From Stutzerimonas stutzeri SDM-LAC (GTDB lineage Bacteria; Pseudomonadota; Gammaproteobacteria; Pseudomonadales; Pseudomonadaceae): DNA of 46,783 nt. Under the pieces are notes generated by a model. The model was not told the origin of the DNA and did not search any database. It saw only the letters and a program-made list of their open reading frames with translations. Shown in pieces: positions 1 to 9,949 of the stretch. The translations under genes were made by a program, and so were the position numbers. The stretch is taken from assembly GCF_000235745.1 (NCBI RefSeq), contig NZ_AGSX01000192.1, positions 1 through 46,783 on the forward strand. Reading direction: 5' to 3'. Each line of letters begins with the position of its first letter. Within the stretch, counting starts at the first letter, position 1.

Positions 1-1
1 C

Positions 2-1009
2 AAACCATTATTTGCCAAAGGACCCTTGCTCGGTGTGCGCCTGCTGGTGCTCGCTGTGCTTTGTGTTGTGCTGATGGTGGTGGATGCGCGCTTCGATACG
101 TTGAAGCCTCTGCGCAGTCAGATGGGGCTGGTTCTCACGCCTTTCTATTGGCTAGCCGATTTGCCGGTGCGTACCTGGCAGCGGGCGACCGAGCAGATCA
201 GCAGCAGCACCAGCCTGGTGGCCGAAAACGAGAAGCTGAAGGCCGAAGCGCTGCTCATGCAGCGACGGCTGCAAAAGCTGGCGATGCTGACGGAGCAGAA
301 CGTGCGTCTGCGCGAGCTGCTCAACTCTGCCGCACTGGTCGATGACAAGGTGATCGTCAGCGAGCTGATCGGCCTGGACCCAAATCCTTTCACACATCGC
401 ATCCTGATCGACAAGGGCGAGCGCGACGGCGTGTTTCTTGGCCAGCCGGTGCTCGATGCCAGCGGCCTGATGGGGCAGGTCGTCGAGGTCATGCCCTACG
501 CCGCACGGGTGCTGTTGTTGACTGATGTGACCCACAGCATCCCGGTGCAGGTCAATCGCAACGGATTGCGTGCCATCGCGGTCGGTACGGGCAGCCCGGA
601 CTATCTGGAGTTGCGTCACGTCGCTGAGACGGCGGACATCAAGGAAGGCGATCTGCTGGTCAGTTCCGGTTTGGGTCAGCGGTTTCCCAGTGGCTATCCG
701 GTCGCCCAGGTCACTGAGGTGGTGCGCGGCTCCGGTCAACCCTTCCTGATCGTTCGCGCCATTCCCACCGCCATGCTCAATCGCAGCCGCTACCTGTTGC
801 TGGTGTTCAGTGACTCGAGAACGCCTGAAGAGCGGGCCACTGCCGCCGCGCAAGCCCAGGAATCCGCCGACCGCAAGGCAGAAGAGGGAGCGGCTGCCGA
901 AAGCCCCGCATCGGAGTCGCCGGCTGCCGTCGAGCCCGCCGCGTCACCAGCGACCGATGCGTCGACGCCGGCTCCAGCGCCAGTGTCGCAATCCGAGGAG
1001 CGACCATGA
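2..1009 (+). CDS. mreC: Rod shape-determining protein MreC (5' end cut by window edge)
   Basis: MreC is a bitopic inner-membrane protein whose periplasmic part links the MreB cytoskeleton to the elongation peptidoglycan synthases. The frame is already open at base 2 (K-P-L-F-A-K-G-P), so the true start lies just outside the window; an internal TTG at 26 is not needed. Visible are one membrane helix near the N-terminus, a coiled coil (about residues 55-100, heptad-like with ENEKLKAEA), the paired beta domains of the family, and a low-complexity Ala/Pro/Glu/Ser tail of about 60 residues. The stop overlaps the mreD start by 4 bases (ATGA), so the two are translationally coupled. mreB presumably lies upstream, which is inference. 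Family assignment is very secure. Confidence 0.97.
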   Translation, partial: KPLFAKGPLLGVRLLVLAVLCVVLMVVDARFDTLKPLRSQMGLVLTPFYWLADLPVRTWQRATEQISSSTSLVAENEKLKAEALLMQRRLQKLAMLTEQNVRLRELLNSAALVDDKVIVSELIGLDPNPFTHRILIDKGERDGVFLGQPVLDASGLMGQVVEVMPYAARVLLLTDVTHSIPVQVNRNGLRAIAVGTGSPDYLELRHVAETADIKEGDLLVSSGLGQRFPSGYPVAQVTEVVRGSGQPFLIVRAIPTAMLNRSRYLLLVFSDSRTPEERATAAAQAQESADRKAEEGAAAESPASESPAAVEPAASPATDASTPAPAPVSQSEERP

Positions 1010-1494
1010 TCCACGGTCGTGCAAATAACGGCTGGGTTATTTGGCTGTCGCTGTTGCTGGCACTGCTGCTCAGCGTAGCCCCCATGCCTCAGAGTTTCGG
1101 TCTGGCACGTCCGCTCTGGCTCGGCATGTTCATCGCCTACTGGGCAATTGCCCTGCCGCATCGCGGCGGGTTGGCCGCGGCGTTTTTCTTTGGGCTGATG
1201 CTGGACGTGCTGTCTGGGACTTTGCTTGGGCAGAACGGCCTGCCGTTGCTGCTGATCACGTTTCTGGTGCTGAGTCTGCAGCAGCGCCTGCGCATGTTTC
1301 CCCTGCTGCAGCAAAGTTTGGTGCTGCTTGTGATTCTGGGTATCGGCCAATTGGTGCAGCTGTGGCTCAACACCCTGACCGGCAACCGTCCACCGACGCT
1401 GCTGTTTCTGGTGCCTGTGCCGGTCAGTGCGCTGTTCTGGCCCTGGGTATTCGTCGGGCTGCAATGGGCGCGGCGGCGGTTCAACGTTTACTGA
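1006..1494 (+). CDS. mreD: Rod shape-determining protein MreD
   Basis: This 162-residue protein is very hydrophobic, with about five membrane segments, matching MreD, the inner-membrane partner of MreC and MreB in the cell-elongation machinery. The start ATG overlaps the mreC stop by 4 bases. The family motif region with A-F-F-F-G-L-M-L-D around residues 60-70 is present, and the length is normal for Pseudomonas MreD. It is probably co-transcribed with mreC, and maf follows after 81 bases. Confidence 0.96.
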   Translation: MIHGRANNGWVIWLSLLLALLLSVAPMPQSFGLARPLWLGMFIAYWAIALPHRGGLAAAFFFGLMLDVLSGTLLGQNGLPLLLITFLVLSLQQRLRMFPLLQQSLVLLVILGIGQLVQLWLNTLTGNRPPTLLFLVPVPVSALFWPWVFVGLQWARRRFNVY

Positions 1495-1575
1495 TATCCA
1501 ACGTGCCACGCTGGGCTGCTTCCGGGCATGGTCTGGATGTGCGAATCTGCTGCGCTTGTCCACCAAGGAGCCGGC

Positions 1576-2166
1576 ATGCCTGCATTGTTTCTCGCCTCCG
1601 CGTCGCCACGACGCCGTGAATTACTGACCCAGATCGGTGTTCCATTCTCTCTTCTTTCCGTTTCCATCGACGAAACGCCCGACGCGACGGAATCGCCTGA
1701 TGCCTATGTCCAGCGCTTGGCGCAGGAAAAAGCCTTGGCGGGTCTGTCGCTCCTGAGCGATGGCTCAGCCTGCGTGCTGGGCGCAGACACCACGGTGGTG
1801 CTGGACCAACGCATCCTGGGCAAGCCAGTCGACAAGGCGGATGCGCTGGCAACCCTGCAAGCGTTATCGGGCCGTGAGCATCAGGTGCTGACGGCCGTTG
1901 CATTGGCCAGTCGGTCGGGCTGCGAGGTGCGTCTGGTTACCAGCCGGGTGCGGTTCCGTCCGATCAGTCTCGACGAAGCTGAGGCCTATTGGGCAAGCGG
2001 CGAACCGCAGGACAAGGCCGGCAGTTACGCAATTCAAGGCTGGGGCGCGGTGTTTGTCAGCGCACTGGAGGGCAGCTATTCGGCCGTGGTCGGGCTGCCG
2101 TTGTGTGAAACAGCCCAACTGCTTGACGCATACGGGCTCCGGTACTGGTGTAAAAGCTCGGTATAG
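1576..2166 (+). CDS. maf: Maf/YhdE-family nucleoside triphosphate pyrophosphatase
   Basis: Maf proteins hydrolyse non-canonical or dTTP/UTP nucleotides to monophosphate plus pyrophosphate and have been linked to septum inhibition. The protein is 196 residues. The family signature [10 protein letters not shown] is at residues 7-16, followed by the G-A-D-T-T-V-V metal and nucleotide loop near residue 75 and the [11 protein letters not shown] segment near the C-terminus. The ATG at 1576 is chosen because an AAGGAG ribosome site sits at 1564-1569 and the signature follows immediately; the frame stays open further upstream without family homology. Its place between mreD and rng favours the YhdE (dTTPase/UTPase) type over the YceF type, but I cannot settle the substrate from sequence. 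Confidence 0.93.
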   Translation: MPALFLASASPRRRELLTQIGVPFSLLSVSIDETPDATESPDAYVQRLAQEKALAGLSLLSDGSACVLGADTTVVLDQRILGKPVDKADALATLQALSGREHQVLTAVALASRSGCEVRLVTSRVRFRPISLDEAEAYWASGEPQDKAGSYAIQGWGAVFVSALEGSYSAVVGLPLCETAQLLDAYGLRYWCKSSV

Positions 2167-2255
2167 AGCCTGGGGCTTGGTGGCTTATGCCGTTAGAATC
2201 GAGCCAACTCGTCAGCTTCGGCTGCTATACCCACCGCCATCGGCCGAGAACAATA

Positions 2256-3713
2256 ATGAGCGAAGAAATCCTGATGAACATCACCCCAATGGAATCCCGG
2301 GTGGCGGTGGTGGAGAACGGTGTCCTGCAGGAGGTGCATGTCGAGCGCACCCAGCGCCGCGGCATCGTTGGCAATATCTACAAGGGCAAGGTGGTGCGGG
2401 TGCTGCCGGGCATGCAGGCGGCCTTCGTCGACATCGGCCTGGAACGTGCGGCCTTCATCCACGCTTCAGAAATATCCAGTCGTGAAGGCAACGCCGTCGA
2501 ACCCATCAGTGCGCTGGTCCATGAGGGGCAAGCGCTGGTGGTACAGGTCACCAAGGACCCGATCGGTACCAAGGGCGCCCGGCTGACCACGCAGCTATCG
2601 ATACCGTCGCGCTATCTGGTGTACATGCCCAAGACCAGCCACGTCGGCATTTCGCTGCGGATCGAGGACGAAGCCGAGCGCGACAGGCTCAAGCAGGTGG
2701 TGGCCGAGTGCATTGCCGCAGAAGGCATCAAGGAGGCCGGCGGCTTCATTCTGCGCACCGCGGCCGAGGGGGCTGGTAGCGACGAGATTCTCATGGACAT
2801 CCGCTACCTGCGCCGCCTGTGGGAGCAGATCGATGGGCAGATGAAGACCGCAGGTGCGCCCTCGATCATCTATGAAGACCTGTCGCTGGCCATGCGCACC
2901 CTGCGCGACCTGGTCAATCCACGTATCGAAAAGATCCGCATCGACTCGCGGGAGAATTATCAGAAGGTCAGCCAGTTCGTCGGTGAACTGATGCCGGAGC
3001 TGAGCGAGCACCTGGAGCACTACCCGGGTGAGCGACCGATCTTCGATCTGTATAGCGTCGAGGACGAGATCCAGAAGGCGCTTGAGCGCAAGGTCATGCT
3101 CAAGTCCGGTGGCTATCTGATCATCGATCCGGCCGAAGCGATGACCACCATCGACGTCAACACCGGCGCCTTCGTCGGGCATCGCACCCTCGAAGAAACA
3201 ATCTTCAAGACCAACCTCGAATCCGCTACGGCGATTGCACGCCAGCTGCGGCTGCGCAATATCGGCGGCATCATCATCATTGATTTCATCGATATGGAAG
3301 ACGAGGAACACCGGCGCCAGGTACTGCGTACGCTGGAAAAGCAGCTGGAGCGCGATCACGCCAAGACCAACATCATCGGCATCACCGAGCTTGGTCTGGT
3401 GCAGATGACCCGCAAACGCACCCGTGAGAGCCTTGAACAGGTGCTGTGCGAGCCGTGCATGTGTTGCCAGGGGCGTGGCAAGTTAAAGACCCCGGAAACC
3501 GTTTGCTACGAGATCTTCCGCGAGATTCTTCGCGAGGCGCGGGCTTACCAGCCGGAGGGTTATCGGGTGCTGGCGAATCAGAAGGTTATCGACAGGCTGC
3601 TCGACGAGGAGTCGGGCAACGTTGCTGACCTCGAAAGCTTTATCGGGCGCTCGATCAAGTTTCAGGTGGAGACGATGTACTCCCAGGAACAGTACGACGT
3701 GGTGCTGCTCTGA
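2256..3713 (+). CDS. rng: Ribonuclease G
   Basis: RNase G is an endoribonuclease that matures the 5' end of 16S rRNA and degrades some mRNAs. The 485-residue protein has an N-terminal S1 RNA-binding domain (about residues 35-120, with N-I-Y-K-G-K-V), then the RNase E/G catalytic core. The two metal-binding aspartates of the family are visible in T-I-D-V-N-T-G and I-I-D-F-I-D-M-E. A cysteine-rich stretch (C-E-P-C-M-C-C-Q-G) follows, in the position of the Zn-link of RNase E. It lacks the long unstructured C-terminal half of RNase E. ATG 2256 is chosen because the conserved start M-S-E-E-I-L-M-N begins there; upstream codons in frame are not conserved. Its position after maf is the usual Pseudomonas arrangement. 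Confidence 0.96.
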   Translation: MSEEILMNITPMESRVAVVENGVLQEVHVERTQRRGIVGNIYKGKVVRVLPGMQAAFVDIGLERAAFIHASEISSREGNAVEPISALVHEGQALVVQVTKDPIGTKGARLTTQLSIPSRYLVYMPKTSHVGISLRIEDEAERDRLKQVVAECIAAEGIKEAGGFILRTAAEGAGSDEILMDIRYLRRLWEQIDGQMKTAGAPSIIYEDLSLAMRTLRDLVNPRIEKIRIDSRENYQKVSQFVGELMPELSEHLEHYPGERPIFDLYSVEDEIQKALERKVMLKSGGYLIIDPAEAMTTIDVNTGAFVGHRTLEETIFKTNLESATAIARQLRLRNIGGIIIIDFIDMEDEEHRRQVLRTLEKQLERDHAKTNIIGITELGLVQMTRKRTRESLEQVLCEPCMCCQGRGKLKTPETVCYEIFREILREARAYQPEGYRVLANQKVIDRLLDEESGNVADLESFIGRSIKFQVETMYSQEQYDVVLL

Positions 3714-3762
3714 CTAGATACAAGCCTGGCCGTTCGGGCGTGAGTCTGCGGGGCTTTTCCGT

Positions 3763-6700
3763 ATGAGTCGGCTCCTGGTTTTCGTACTCGCCGCGTTGCG
3801 CCGCAGTCTCTGGCTGGGTGCCATGGGTCTGATATTGCTTGCGCTTTATGTGAGCCTGGGCCGGCAGCTGGTGCCGTTGGTGGCCGAGTATCGCCTCGAA
3901 GTACAGGGCGCCGCTCATGACCGGCTTAATATGCCGGTTACGCTCGGCCAGCTGGAGGGCCGCTGGCAGGGCTTCTCTCCGCAGCTGGTGGCCCACAACG
4001 TGATGCTCGGTGAAGGCGACGGGGCGGTTCGTCTGAATCGTCTGGTGCTGGTCCCTGACGTTTTCGGCAGCCTTCTGGCGCGCCAGCTGAAACTGGATAG
4101 CCTGGAGTTTGCCGGCCTTCACCTCGGGTTGGTGCAGACCGCTGAAGGCAAATGGCGAGTCGATGGGCTGCCCGAGCATGGCGATCAGCCGCCGCCGGAT
4201 CTGCAGAAGCTGGTGAGTCAGTTGCAAAGCATCGGACGTCTTCGGCTGCTGGACAGCCAGATTACCCTCGAGGCGCGCAACGAACCGCCGCTGACCTTGA
4301 CCTATGCCAGCTTCGAATTGCGAACCCTGGGGCAGCGTGTGACGCTGGACGGTCGCCTGCTGCTGCCCGACGGCCAGCCTCTGAGCTTGCATGGCGAGGC
4401 GCGCGTGCAGCCGACCGACTGGGCGGCCAGTGAGGCTGAGCTGTACCTCAGCCTGCCGCAAAGTGATTGGGCTGGCTGGTTGCCGGCGAGTCTGACCGGC
4501 AGCTGGAACCTCGAACAACTCCAGGCGGGTGGGGAGGTGTGGCTCGACTGGCGCGATCACGGCCTGTCCCGGGCGGTGGCACGGTTGAATGCGCCCGCGT
4601 TGCGGCTGGCTCGGCTGTCACATGATCCGGTGCAGATAGAGGATCTGGTGGTGAACACCTACCTTGATCGGGCGAACGATGGCTATCGGCTCCAGCTTGA
4701 CGGGTTGGCCTTCACCTTCGAAGAAAAACGTTGGTTGGATACGACGCTGGTCGCCAAGCAAGGTATGACGGAAGGCAGCTGGCATCTGCTGGCAGACCGT
4801 ATCGCTGTCGCCCCGGTGGCTGAGCTGGTCCAGGCAATGATGCCGCTGCCCGAGCGAGCCCGCGAATATCTGCGGGGCCTTGCGCCCAGTGGAACGTTGC
4901 GCAATCTCCAGGTCGACTACCGGCCAGCGGTGGTCGGCGCCGAGCGCCTGGCATTTACTGCCAATCTCGATGCGATCAGCGTCGCTGCGTACGAATGGAT
5001 CCCGGCCGTACGCAATGTGAGCGGTGCGATACAGGGCAATCTTGGTGGTGGAGAGCTGCGTTTCGACAACCATGATTTCGCGCTGCACCTGGCCAAGTTG
5101 TTTCCGCGCCCTTGGGACTACCGGCGTGCCCGCGGAAGCCTCCGCTGGACGCTCGATGATCAGGCGTTCACCCTTGCCGCCCCCTATTTGCAGGTCGAGG
5201 GGGACGAAGGGCATATCGCCGGCGACTTCCTGATCCGTCTGATGCGCGACCCCTCGGCCGAGGACTACATGGATCTGCGTGTCGGTATCACGGACGCAGA
5301 CGCGCGCTACACCGAGAAATACCTGCCGACACGTTCCCCAGCGCTCAGCCCGGCGTTGACCGAGTGGCTCAATACGGCGATTCGAAGCGGCACCGTCGAG
5401 CAGGGTTATTTCCAGTATCAGGGCGCGCTGGCCGGTGGAGCGGCCGCCACCGCGCGCAGCCTGAGCCTGTATTTCAAGGTGAAAGACGCCGAGCTGGCTT
5501 TCCAGCCCGGTTGGCCGGTGTTGCGCGAAGGCCGCGGAGAAGTGCTCATCGAGAACAGCGGCGTGCGGGTACGTCTTGCTGAGGCGCGCATGCTCGACAG
5601 TCGTGTCCACGACGCCACGGCGGAAGTCCTGCACAGCCACGACGGTCAGCCGCTAAAGCTGGATATCGACGGTCAGGTGGACGGCCACGTTCGGGATGCA
5701 TTGACGTTGATGCAGGTGGCGCCAATCGGTACGAGTAGGGTGTTCGCTGGCTGGCACGGCGATGGACCACTGACCGGCACGCTCAGGCTGGGTATTCCGC
5801 TGGCCAAAGGCGAACGGCCTCAGGTTGATGCCGAGTTTTCCACCACCGCTGCTTCTCTATTTATTGCACAGGCGGATTTGCAAATTGACGCGCTGGCGGG
5901 CGACTTCCGCTATGAAAGCGAGCGTGGATTCTGCGCAAAGGCGTTCAGCGGTCGTACTTTGAGCAGTGCAATCAAGGGCCGGGCGACGGCGACCGGCGCG
6001 CCGGGTATGCCATCCACACGAATCGAGGCGACCGGCACCGTAGGTGTATCAGCGCTGTTGGCATGGCGAAAGATCGAACAGCCGGTGCCTGTGTCAGGGA
6101 AGCTGCCCGTGCGTTTGAGTCTTGTTCTGAGCAGCACTGACAACCATCTGCAGATCGATTCTTCGCTGTTGGGAACCGCATTGGCGCTGCCTGCACCTTT
6201 CGGCAAGCCGGCCGGGGAGCGGCGCGACACCACGTTGCGAATGACCCTGGGCGGTGAGGGACAGCGCTACACGCTCCGATATGACGCCTTGGCAGCACTG
6301 AGCTTTGTTGCGCCGGGAGACGACTGGCGAGAGGGCGGCGGAGAGCTGGTGCTCGGTGGCGCGGCGGCGAACCTGCGAACCGACAAGGGGTTTTATGTCC
6401 GTGGCAGCGTGCCACGCTTCGATCTGGGCGAGTGGCAAAGCTTGCTGAATCAGTACGGCGGGGCGACAACGGCGCCGGGCGGATCAATGTTGCGGCGCGC
6501 TCAGCTTGAGATGGATACCTTTTCCGGTTTTGGCATGCAGATCGACAACCTCCACGTCGATTTGCAACGTCGCCCGACAGACTGGTTGGTTGGTCTGCAG
6601 AGCGACACGGTGGTCGGGACTGTTCGTCTGCCAGACGCCGGGGGCGAGCCGATCGTGCTGAACCTGTCGCGCCTGCGCTTTCCTGCAGGCGAACCAACAG

Positions 6701-7563
6701 ACCCGAGCGCGCCGCCGCAGGATCGCCTGGCTGGCGTCGATCCGAAGAGCCTGCCCGCGGTGGATATCTCGGTAGACGAATTGTTTCGAGGCGACGAATT
6801 GCTGGGCTCGGGCGCATTGAAGATGCGGCCCGGCGCCGACGGGGTTGCGTTTCAGGACCTCGATCTGAATCTCAAGGGGCTCAATCTCATGGGTGGCGGC
6901 GGCTGGGATGGCACGCGCACCTGGTACAAGGGGCGCCTGGAGGGTGGCGATCTTGCTGATGTGTTGCTGGCATGGGGCTTCGCCCCTTCGACCACCAGCG
7001 AGGATTTCAGGCTGAATGTGGATGGCGGTTGGTCCGGCTCACCGGCATTCTTCGCCTTGAATCGGTTCTCCGGTCGGCTCGATGCAAGGTTGCGCAAGGG
7101 CCAGCTCAGAGAGGTGGACGGTGGGGCGCAGGCGCTGCGGGTCTTCGGTCTGCTTAATTTCGATTCGATTGGTCGGCGGCTACGGCTGGATTTTTCCGAC
7201 CTGTTCAGCAAAGGTCTGAGCTACGACCGGATCAAGGCTGAGTTGCGTGCGACAGAGGGCGTTTACGTAACGACTGAGCCACTGACGGTTGCTGGGCCAT
7301 CCAGCAACCTCGAGCTAGATGGTCGACTGGATCTGGTCGAGGACCGCATCGACGCCAAGCTGCTGGTGACGCTACCGGTCAGCAACAACCTGCCGCTGGC
7401 TGCGCTGATTGTCGGTGCGCCGGCTGTCGGCGGAGCGCTGTTCGTGGTCGATAAATTGCTCGGCGACAAGGTCGCACGTTTTGCGACTGTCCAATACAAC
7501 GTCGAGGGGCCTTGGCAGGCGCCCAAAATCACCTTCGACAAGCCCTTCGAAAAGCCTAACTGA
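3763..7563 (+). CDS. yhdP: YhdP-family AsmA-like giant envelope protein
   Basis: At 1266 residues this is the full length expected for YhdP. Family members (with TamB and YdbH in E. coli) are anchored in the inner membrane and span the periplasm as a lipid-conducting groove that delivers phospholipid to the outer membrane. One N-terminal membrane helix (about residues 14-35) is followed by long beta-rich repeats ending in the AsmA-like C-terminal region with G-R-L-D-L-V-E-D-R-I-D-A. The ATG at 3763 follows rng by 49 bases. An Mla phospholipid transporter is encoded elsewhere in this window, so two lipid-trafficking routes are represented. No frameshift is visible. Confidence 0.94.
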   Translation: MSRLLVFVLAALRRSLWLGAMGLILLALYVSLGRQLVPLVAEYRLEVQGAAHDRLNMPVTLGQLEGRWQGFSPQLVAHNVMLGEGDGAVRLNRLVLVPDVFGSLLARQLKLDSLEFAGLHLGLVQTAEGKWRVDGLPEHGDQPPPDLQKLVSQLQSIGRLRLLDSQITLEARNEPPLTLTYASFELRTLGQRVTLDGRLLLPDGQPLSLHGEARVQPTDWAASEAELYLSLPQSDWAGWLPASLTGSWNLEQLQAGGEVWLDWRDHGLSRAVARLNAPALRLARLSHDPVQIEDLVVNTYLDRANDGYRLQLDGLAFTFEEKRWLDTTLVAKQGMTEGSWHLLADRIAVAPVAELVQAMMPLPERAREYLRGLAPSGTLRNLQVDYRPAVVGAERLAFTANLDAISVAAYEWIPAVRNVSGAIQGNLGGGELRFDNHDFALHLAKLFPRPWDYRRARGSLRWTLDDQAFTLAAPYLQVEGDEGHIAGDFLIRLMRDPSAEDYMDLRVGITDADARYTEKYLPTRSPALSPALTEWLNTAIRSGTVEQGYFQYQGALAGGAAATARSLSLYFKVKDAELAFQPGWPVLREGRGEVLIENSGVRVRLAEARMLDSRVHDATAEVLHSHDGQPLKLDIDGQVDGHVRDALTLMQVAPIGTSRVFAGWHGDGPLTGTLRLGIPLAKGERPQVDAEFSTTAASLFIAQADLQIDALAGDFRYESERGFCAKAFSGRTLSSAIKGRATATGAPGMPSTRIEATGTVGVSALLAWRKIEQPVPVSGKLPVRLSLVLSSTDNHLQIDSSLLGTALALPAPFGKPAGERRDTTLRMTLGGEGQRYTLRYDALAALSFVAPGDDWREGGGELVLGGAAANLRTDKGFYVRGSVPRFDLGEWQSLLNQYGGATTAPGGSMLRRAQLEMDTFSGFGMQIDNLHVDLQRRPTDWLVGLQSDTVVGTVRLPDAGGEPIVLNLSRLRFPAGEPTDPSAPPQDRLAGVDPKSLPAVDISVDELFRGDELLGSGALKMRPGADGVAFQDLDLNLKGLNLMGGGGWDGTRTWYKGRLEGGDLADVLLAWGFAPSTTSEDFRLNVDGGWSGSPAFFALNRFSGRLDARLRKGQLREVDGGAQALRVFGLLNFDSIGRRLRLDFSDLFSKGLSYDRIKAELRATEGVYVTTEPLTVAGPSSNLELDGRLDLVEDRIDAKLLVTLPVSNNLPLAALIVGAPAVGGALFVVDKLLGDKVARFATVQYNVEGPWQAPKITFDKPFEKPN

Positions 7564-7606
7564 TCCACGTTCTGACAGATGGTACAGGCTGCAGTGAGAA
7601 TCGAAA

Positions 7607-8458
7607 ATGACCTTAGCGGTTATCCAGATGGCCAGCCAGGCCGACATCCCGGCGAATCTCGCCAACGCCAGAAGGCTTCTGGAAAGGGCCGCTGAGGCGG
7701 GAGCGCAGCTTGCGGTGCTGCCGGAAAACTTTGCGGCTATGGGGCGCAGCGATCTGCCGGCGGTCGGGCGTGCCGAAGCTGAAGGCGTTGGGCCGATACT
7801 CCCTTGGTTGAAACAGGCGGCGACCGACCTCAGGTTATGGATAGTTGCCGGCACTTTACCGCTGCCGGCGGATGGCCAGCCCGATTCAAAGGCCAGGGCG
7901 TGTTCTTTGCTTTTCGATGATCAAGGGCAGCGGGTGGCGCGCTACGACAAGCTGCATCTGTTCGATGCGCACGTCAGCGATGCACGCGGTCGCTATCGGG
8001 AGTCGGATGACTATGCAGCGGGCGATCGCCTGGTGGTGGTCGATACACCGGTCGGTCGGCTGGGCATGAGCGTCTGTTACGACCTGCGCTTTGCTGAGTT
8101 GTATACGGCCCTGCGTCTGGCTGGAGCCGAACTCATCAGCGTTCCCTCGGCGTTTACTGCCGTGACCGGTCAGGCGCATTGGGAGATGTTATTGCGCGCG
8201 CGGGCCATCGAGACTCAATGCTATATGCTGACGGCAGCGCAGGGTGGTGAGCACCCAGGCGGGCGGTTGACCCACGGCCATTCATCTATCGTGGATTACT
8301 GGGGGCGCGTGATGCGTGAGCAAGCAACCGGCGATGCGGCGTTGGTTATCGGGCGGGACACGGCCGACCAGGCAGCGACGCGCCAACGTATGCCGGTGCT
8401 GGATCATCGTCGTTTTACCGCGCCCCGTATTGTTTCGGGGACTTTGGAGTCGATATGA
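7607..8458 (+). CDS. Carbon-nitrogen hydrolase (nitrilase superfamily, Nit1-like amidase)
   Basis: The protein is 283 residues with the full Glu-Lys-Cys catalytic triad of the nitrilase superfamily: E40 in L-P-E-N-F, K115 in Y-D-K-L-H-L-F-D and C157 in S-V-C-Y-D-L-R-F. The H-L-F-D and C-Y-D-L-R-F patterns resemble the Nit1 branch, whose studied members hydrolyse deaminated glutathione as metabolite repair; assigning that substrate here is inference. The ATG at 7607 is preceded by a purine-rich stretch and begins a normal first beta strand (T-L-A-V-I-Q-M). The stop overlaps the tldD start by 4 bases, so it is translationally coupled to the protease gene, as in other pseudomonads. Confidence 0.92.
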   Translation: MTLAVIQMASQADIPANLANARRLLERAAEAGAQLAVLPENFAAMGRSDLPAVGRAEAEGVGPILPWLKQAATDLRLWIVAGTLPLPADGQPDSKARACSLLFDDQGQRVARYDKLHLFDAHVSDARGRYRESDDYAAGDRLVVVDTPVGRLGMSVCYDLRFAELYTALRLAGAELISVPSAFTAVTGQAHWEMLLRARAIETQCYMLTAAQGGEHPGGRLTHGHSSIVDYWGRVMREQATGDAALVIGRDTADQAATRQRMPVLDHRRFTAPRIVSGTLESI

Positions 8459-9897
8459 GTGAACTGTTGTTACCTGTCACAGAGCGTTTGCTGACGCCGG
8501 GCGGGCTGGGTCTCGATGATCTGCCTGCGTTGCTTGGCGAGTTGGCTGGCCCCGGAATCGACGCTGCCGATCTATATTTCCAGGATCAGGTGACCGAGTC
8601 CTGGGTGCTGGAAGACGGAATCGTCAAAGAGGGCGGTTTCCATCTCGAGCAGGGCGTGGGTGTTCGCGCACTCTCCGGTGAGAAGACCGGTTTTGCCTAC
8701 AGCAATGCGATCACTACCGAGGCGCTACGGCAAGCCGCTGAGGCGGCGCGTTCAATCGCCAGAAGCGGCCAGCAGGGACGCGTCCAGGTGCTGTCAAAAG
8801 CCGCTTTTTCGCCACTGTACGGGCAAGAAAATCCACTGGATGGGCTTGGCCGGGCAGAAAAAGTCGAGCTGCTCAAGCGTATCGATGTCGCCACACGGGC
8901 GCTGGACCCGCGTATCAAGCAAGTCACCGTAAGTCTGGCGGGGGTCTGGGAGCACATCCTGGTAGCCGGCCTGGACGGTGGTATGGCAGCCGACATACGG
9001 CCCCTGGTGCGTTTCAATGTCAGCGTCATCGTCGAACAGAACGGACGACGCGAGCGCGGCGGTCAGGGTGGCGGCGGGCGTACTGGCTATGAGTATTTCC
9101 TCAGCGAGGATCGGGCGATGGGCTATGCCCGCGAAGCCTTGCGTCAGGCGCTGGTGAATCTGGACGCCGTCGCCGCGCCCGCCGGTACCTTGCCGGTGGT
9201 ATTGGCGCCGGGCTGGTCCGGTGTGTTGCTGCACGAGGCAGTCGGGCATGGGCTGGAAGGCGACTTCAATCGCAAGGGCAGTTCGGCCTACAGCGGCCGG
9301 ATGGGCCAGCAGGTCGCGTCCAAGCTGTGCACCATCGTCGATGACGGTACGCTGGCCAATCGTCGCGGCTCGCTGAGCGTCGATGACGAGGGCACGCCGA
9401 CCCAGTGCACCACGCTGATCGAGAACGGCATACTCAAGGGCTATATTCAGGACAAGCTCAACGCGCGCTTGATGGGTGTTGCCCCGACCGGAAACGGGCG
9501 GCGCGAATCCTATGCGCATTTGCCCATGCCGCGGATGACCAATACCTACATGCTGGCAGGCGAAAGTGACCCGGAAGAAATCATCCGCTCGGTTAAGAAG
9601 GGTATTTACTGCGCGAGTCTTGGTGGCGGACAGGTGGACATCACCAGCGGCAAGTTCGTGTTCTCGACCAGCGAGGCGTATCTGATCGAGGACGGGAAAA
9701 TTACCGCGCCGGTCAAGGGCGCAACCCTGATCGGCAACGGGCCGGAAGTAATGAACAGGGTCTCGATGGTGGGTACCGATCTGGCGCTGGACAGCGGTGT
9801 CGGTACCTGCGGCAAAGACGGCCAGTCGGTACCGGTCGGCGTGGGCCAGCCGACCGTCAAGATCGATGGAATCACAGTTGGAGGAACCGGGAGCTAA
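8455..9897 (+). CDS. tldD: Metalloprotease TldD
   Basis: TldD is the catalytic half of the TldD/TldE (PmbA) heterodimeric zinc protease, known to mature microcin B17 and degrade the antitoxin CcdA, acting on unfolded peptides threaded into the dimer. The 480-residue protein carries the zinc motif H-E-x-x-x-H at residues 260-265 (L-L-H-E-A-V-G-H-G) and the C-terminal glycine-rich region ending [17 protein letters not shown]. The ATG overlaps the preceding hydrolase stop (ATGA). Its partner pmbA lies about 0.67 kb downstream on the same strand, separated by yjgA on the opposite strand. Confidence 0.97.
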   Translation: MSELLLPVTERLLTPGGLGLDDLPALLGELAGPGIDAADLYFQDQVTESWVLEDGIVKEGGFHLEQGVGVRALSGEKTGFAYSNAITTEALRQAAEAARSIARSGQQGRVQVLSKAAFSPLYGQENPLDGLGRAEKVELLKRIDVATRALDPRIKQVTVSLAGVWEHILVAGLDGGMAADIRPLVRFNVSVIVEQNGRRERGGQGGGGRTGYEYFLSEDRAMGYAREALRQALVNLDAVAAPAGTLPVVLAPGWSGVLLHEAVGHGLEGDFNRKGSSAYSGRMGQQVASKLCTIVDDGTLANRRGSLSVDDEGTPTQCTTLIENGILKGYIQDKLNARLMGVAPTGNGRRESYAHLPMPRMTNTYMLAGESDPEEIIRSVKKGIYCASLGGGQVDITSGKFVFSTSEAYLIEDGKITAPVKGATLIGNGPEVMNRVSMVGTDLALDSGVGTCGKDGQSVPVGVGQPTVKIDGITVGGTGS

Positions 9898-9917
9898 CGA
9901 TGCTTGCTGGACCTCGT

Positions 9918-9949
9918 GAGGCTTGCGGCTATCGGCTAGCGCAAGCCTC
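9918..9949. terminator. Convergent hairpin between tldD and yjgA
   Basis: A perfect 10-base stem (GAGGCTTGCG at 9918-9927 with CGCAAGCCTC at 9940-9949) closes a 12-base loop. It lies between the tldD stop and the 3' end of yjgA, and the yjgA stop codon (9936-9938) sits inside the loop. Neither side has a long T run (GTTGGGTTT on the plus side), so termination efficiency is uncertain. Confidence 0.6.

Noticed and set aside
2-1009. TTG at 26 as the mreC start
   Set aside because: The frame and the family sequence continue upstream to base 2, so the gene is cut by the window edge.
5972-6817. 281-codon minus-strand frame inside yhdP
   Set aside because: Arg/Pro/Ser-rich translation typical of a shadow frame; yhdP is continuous here.
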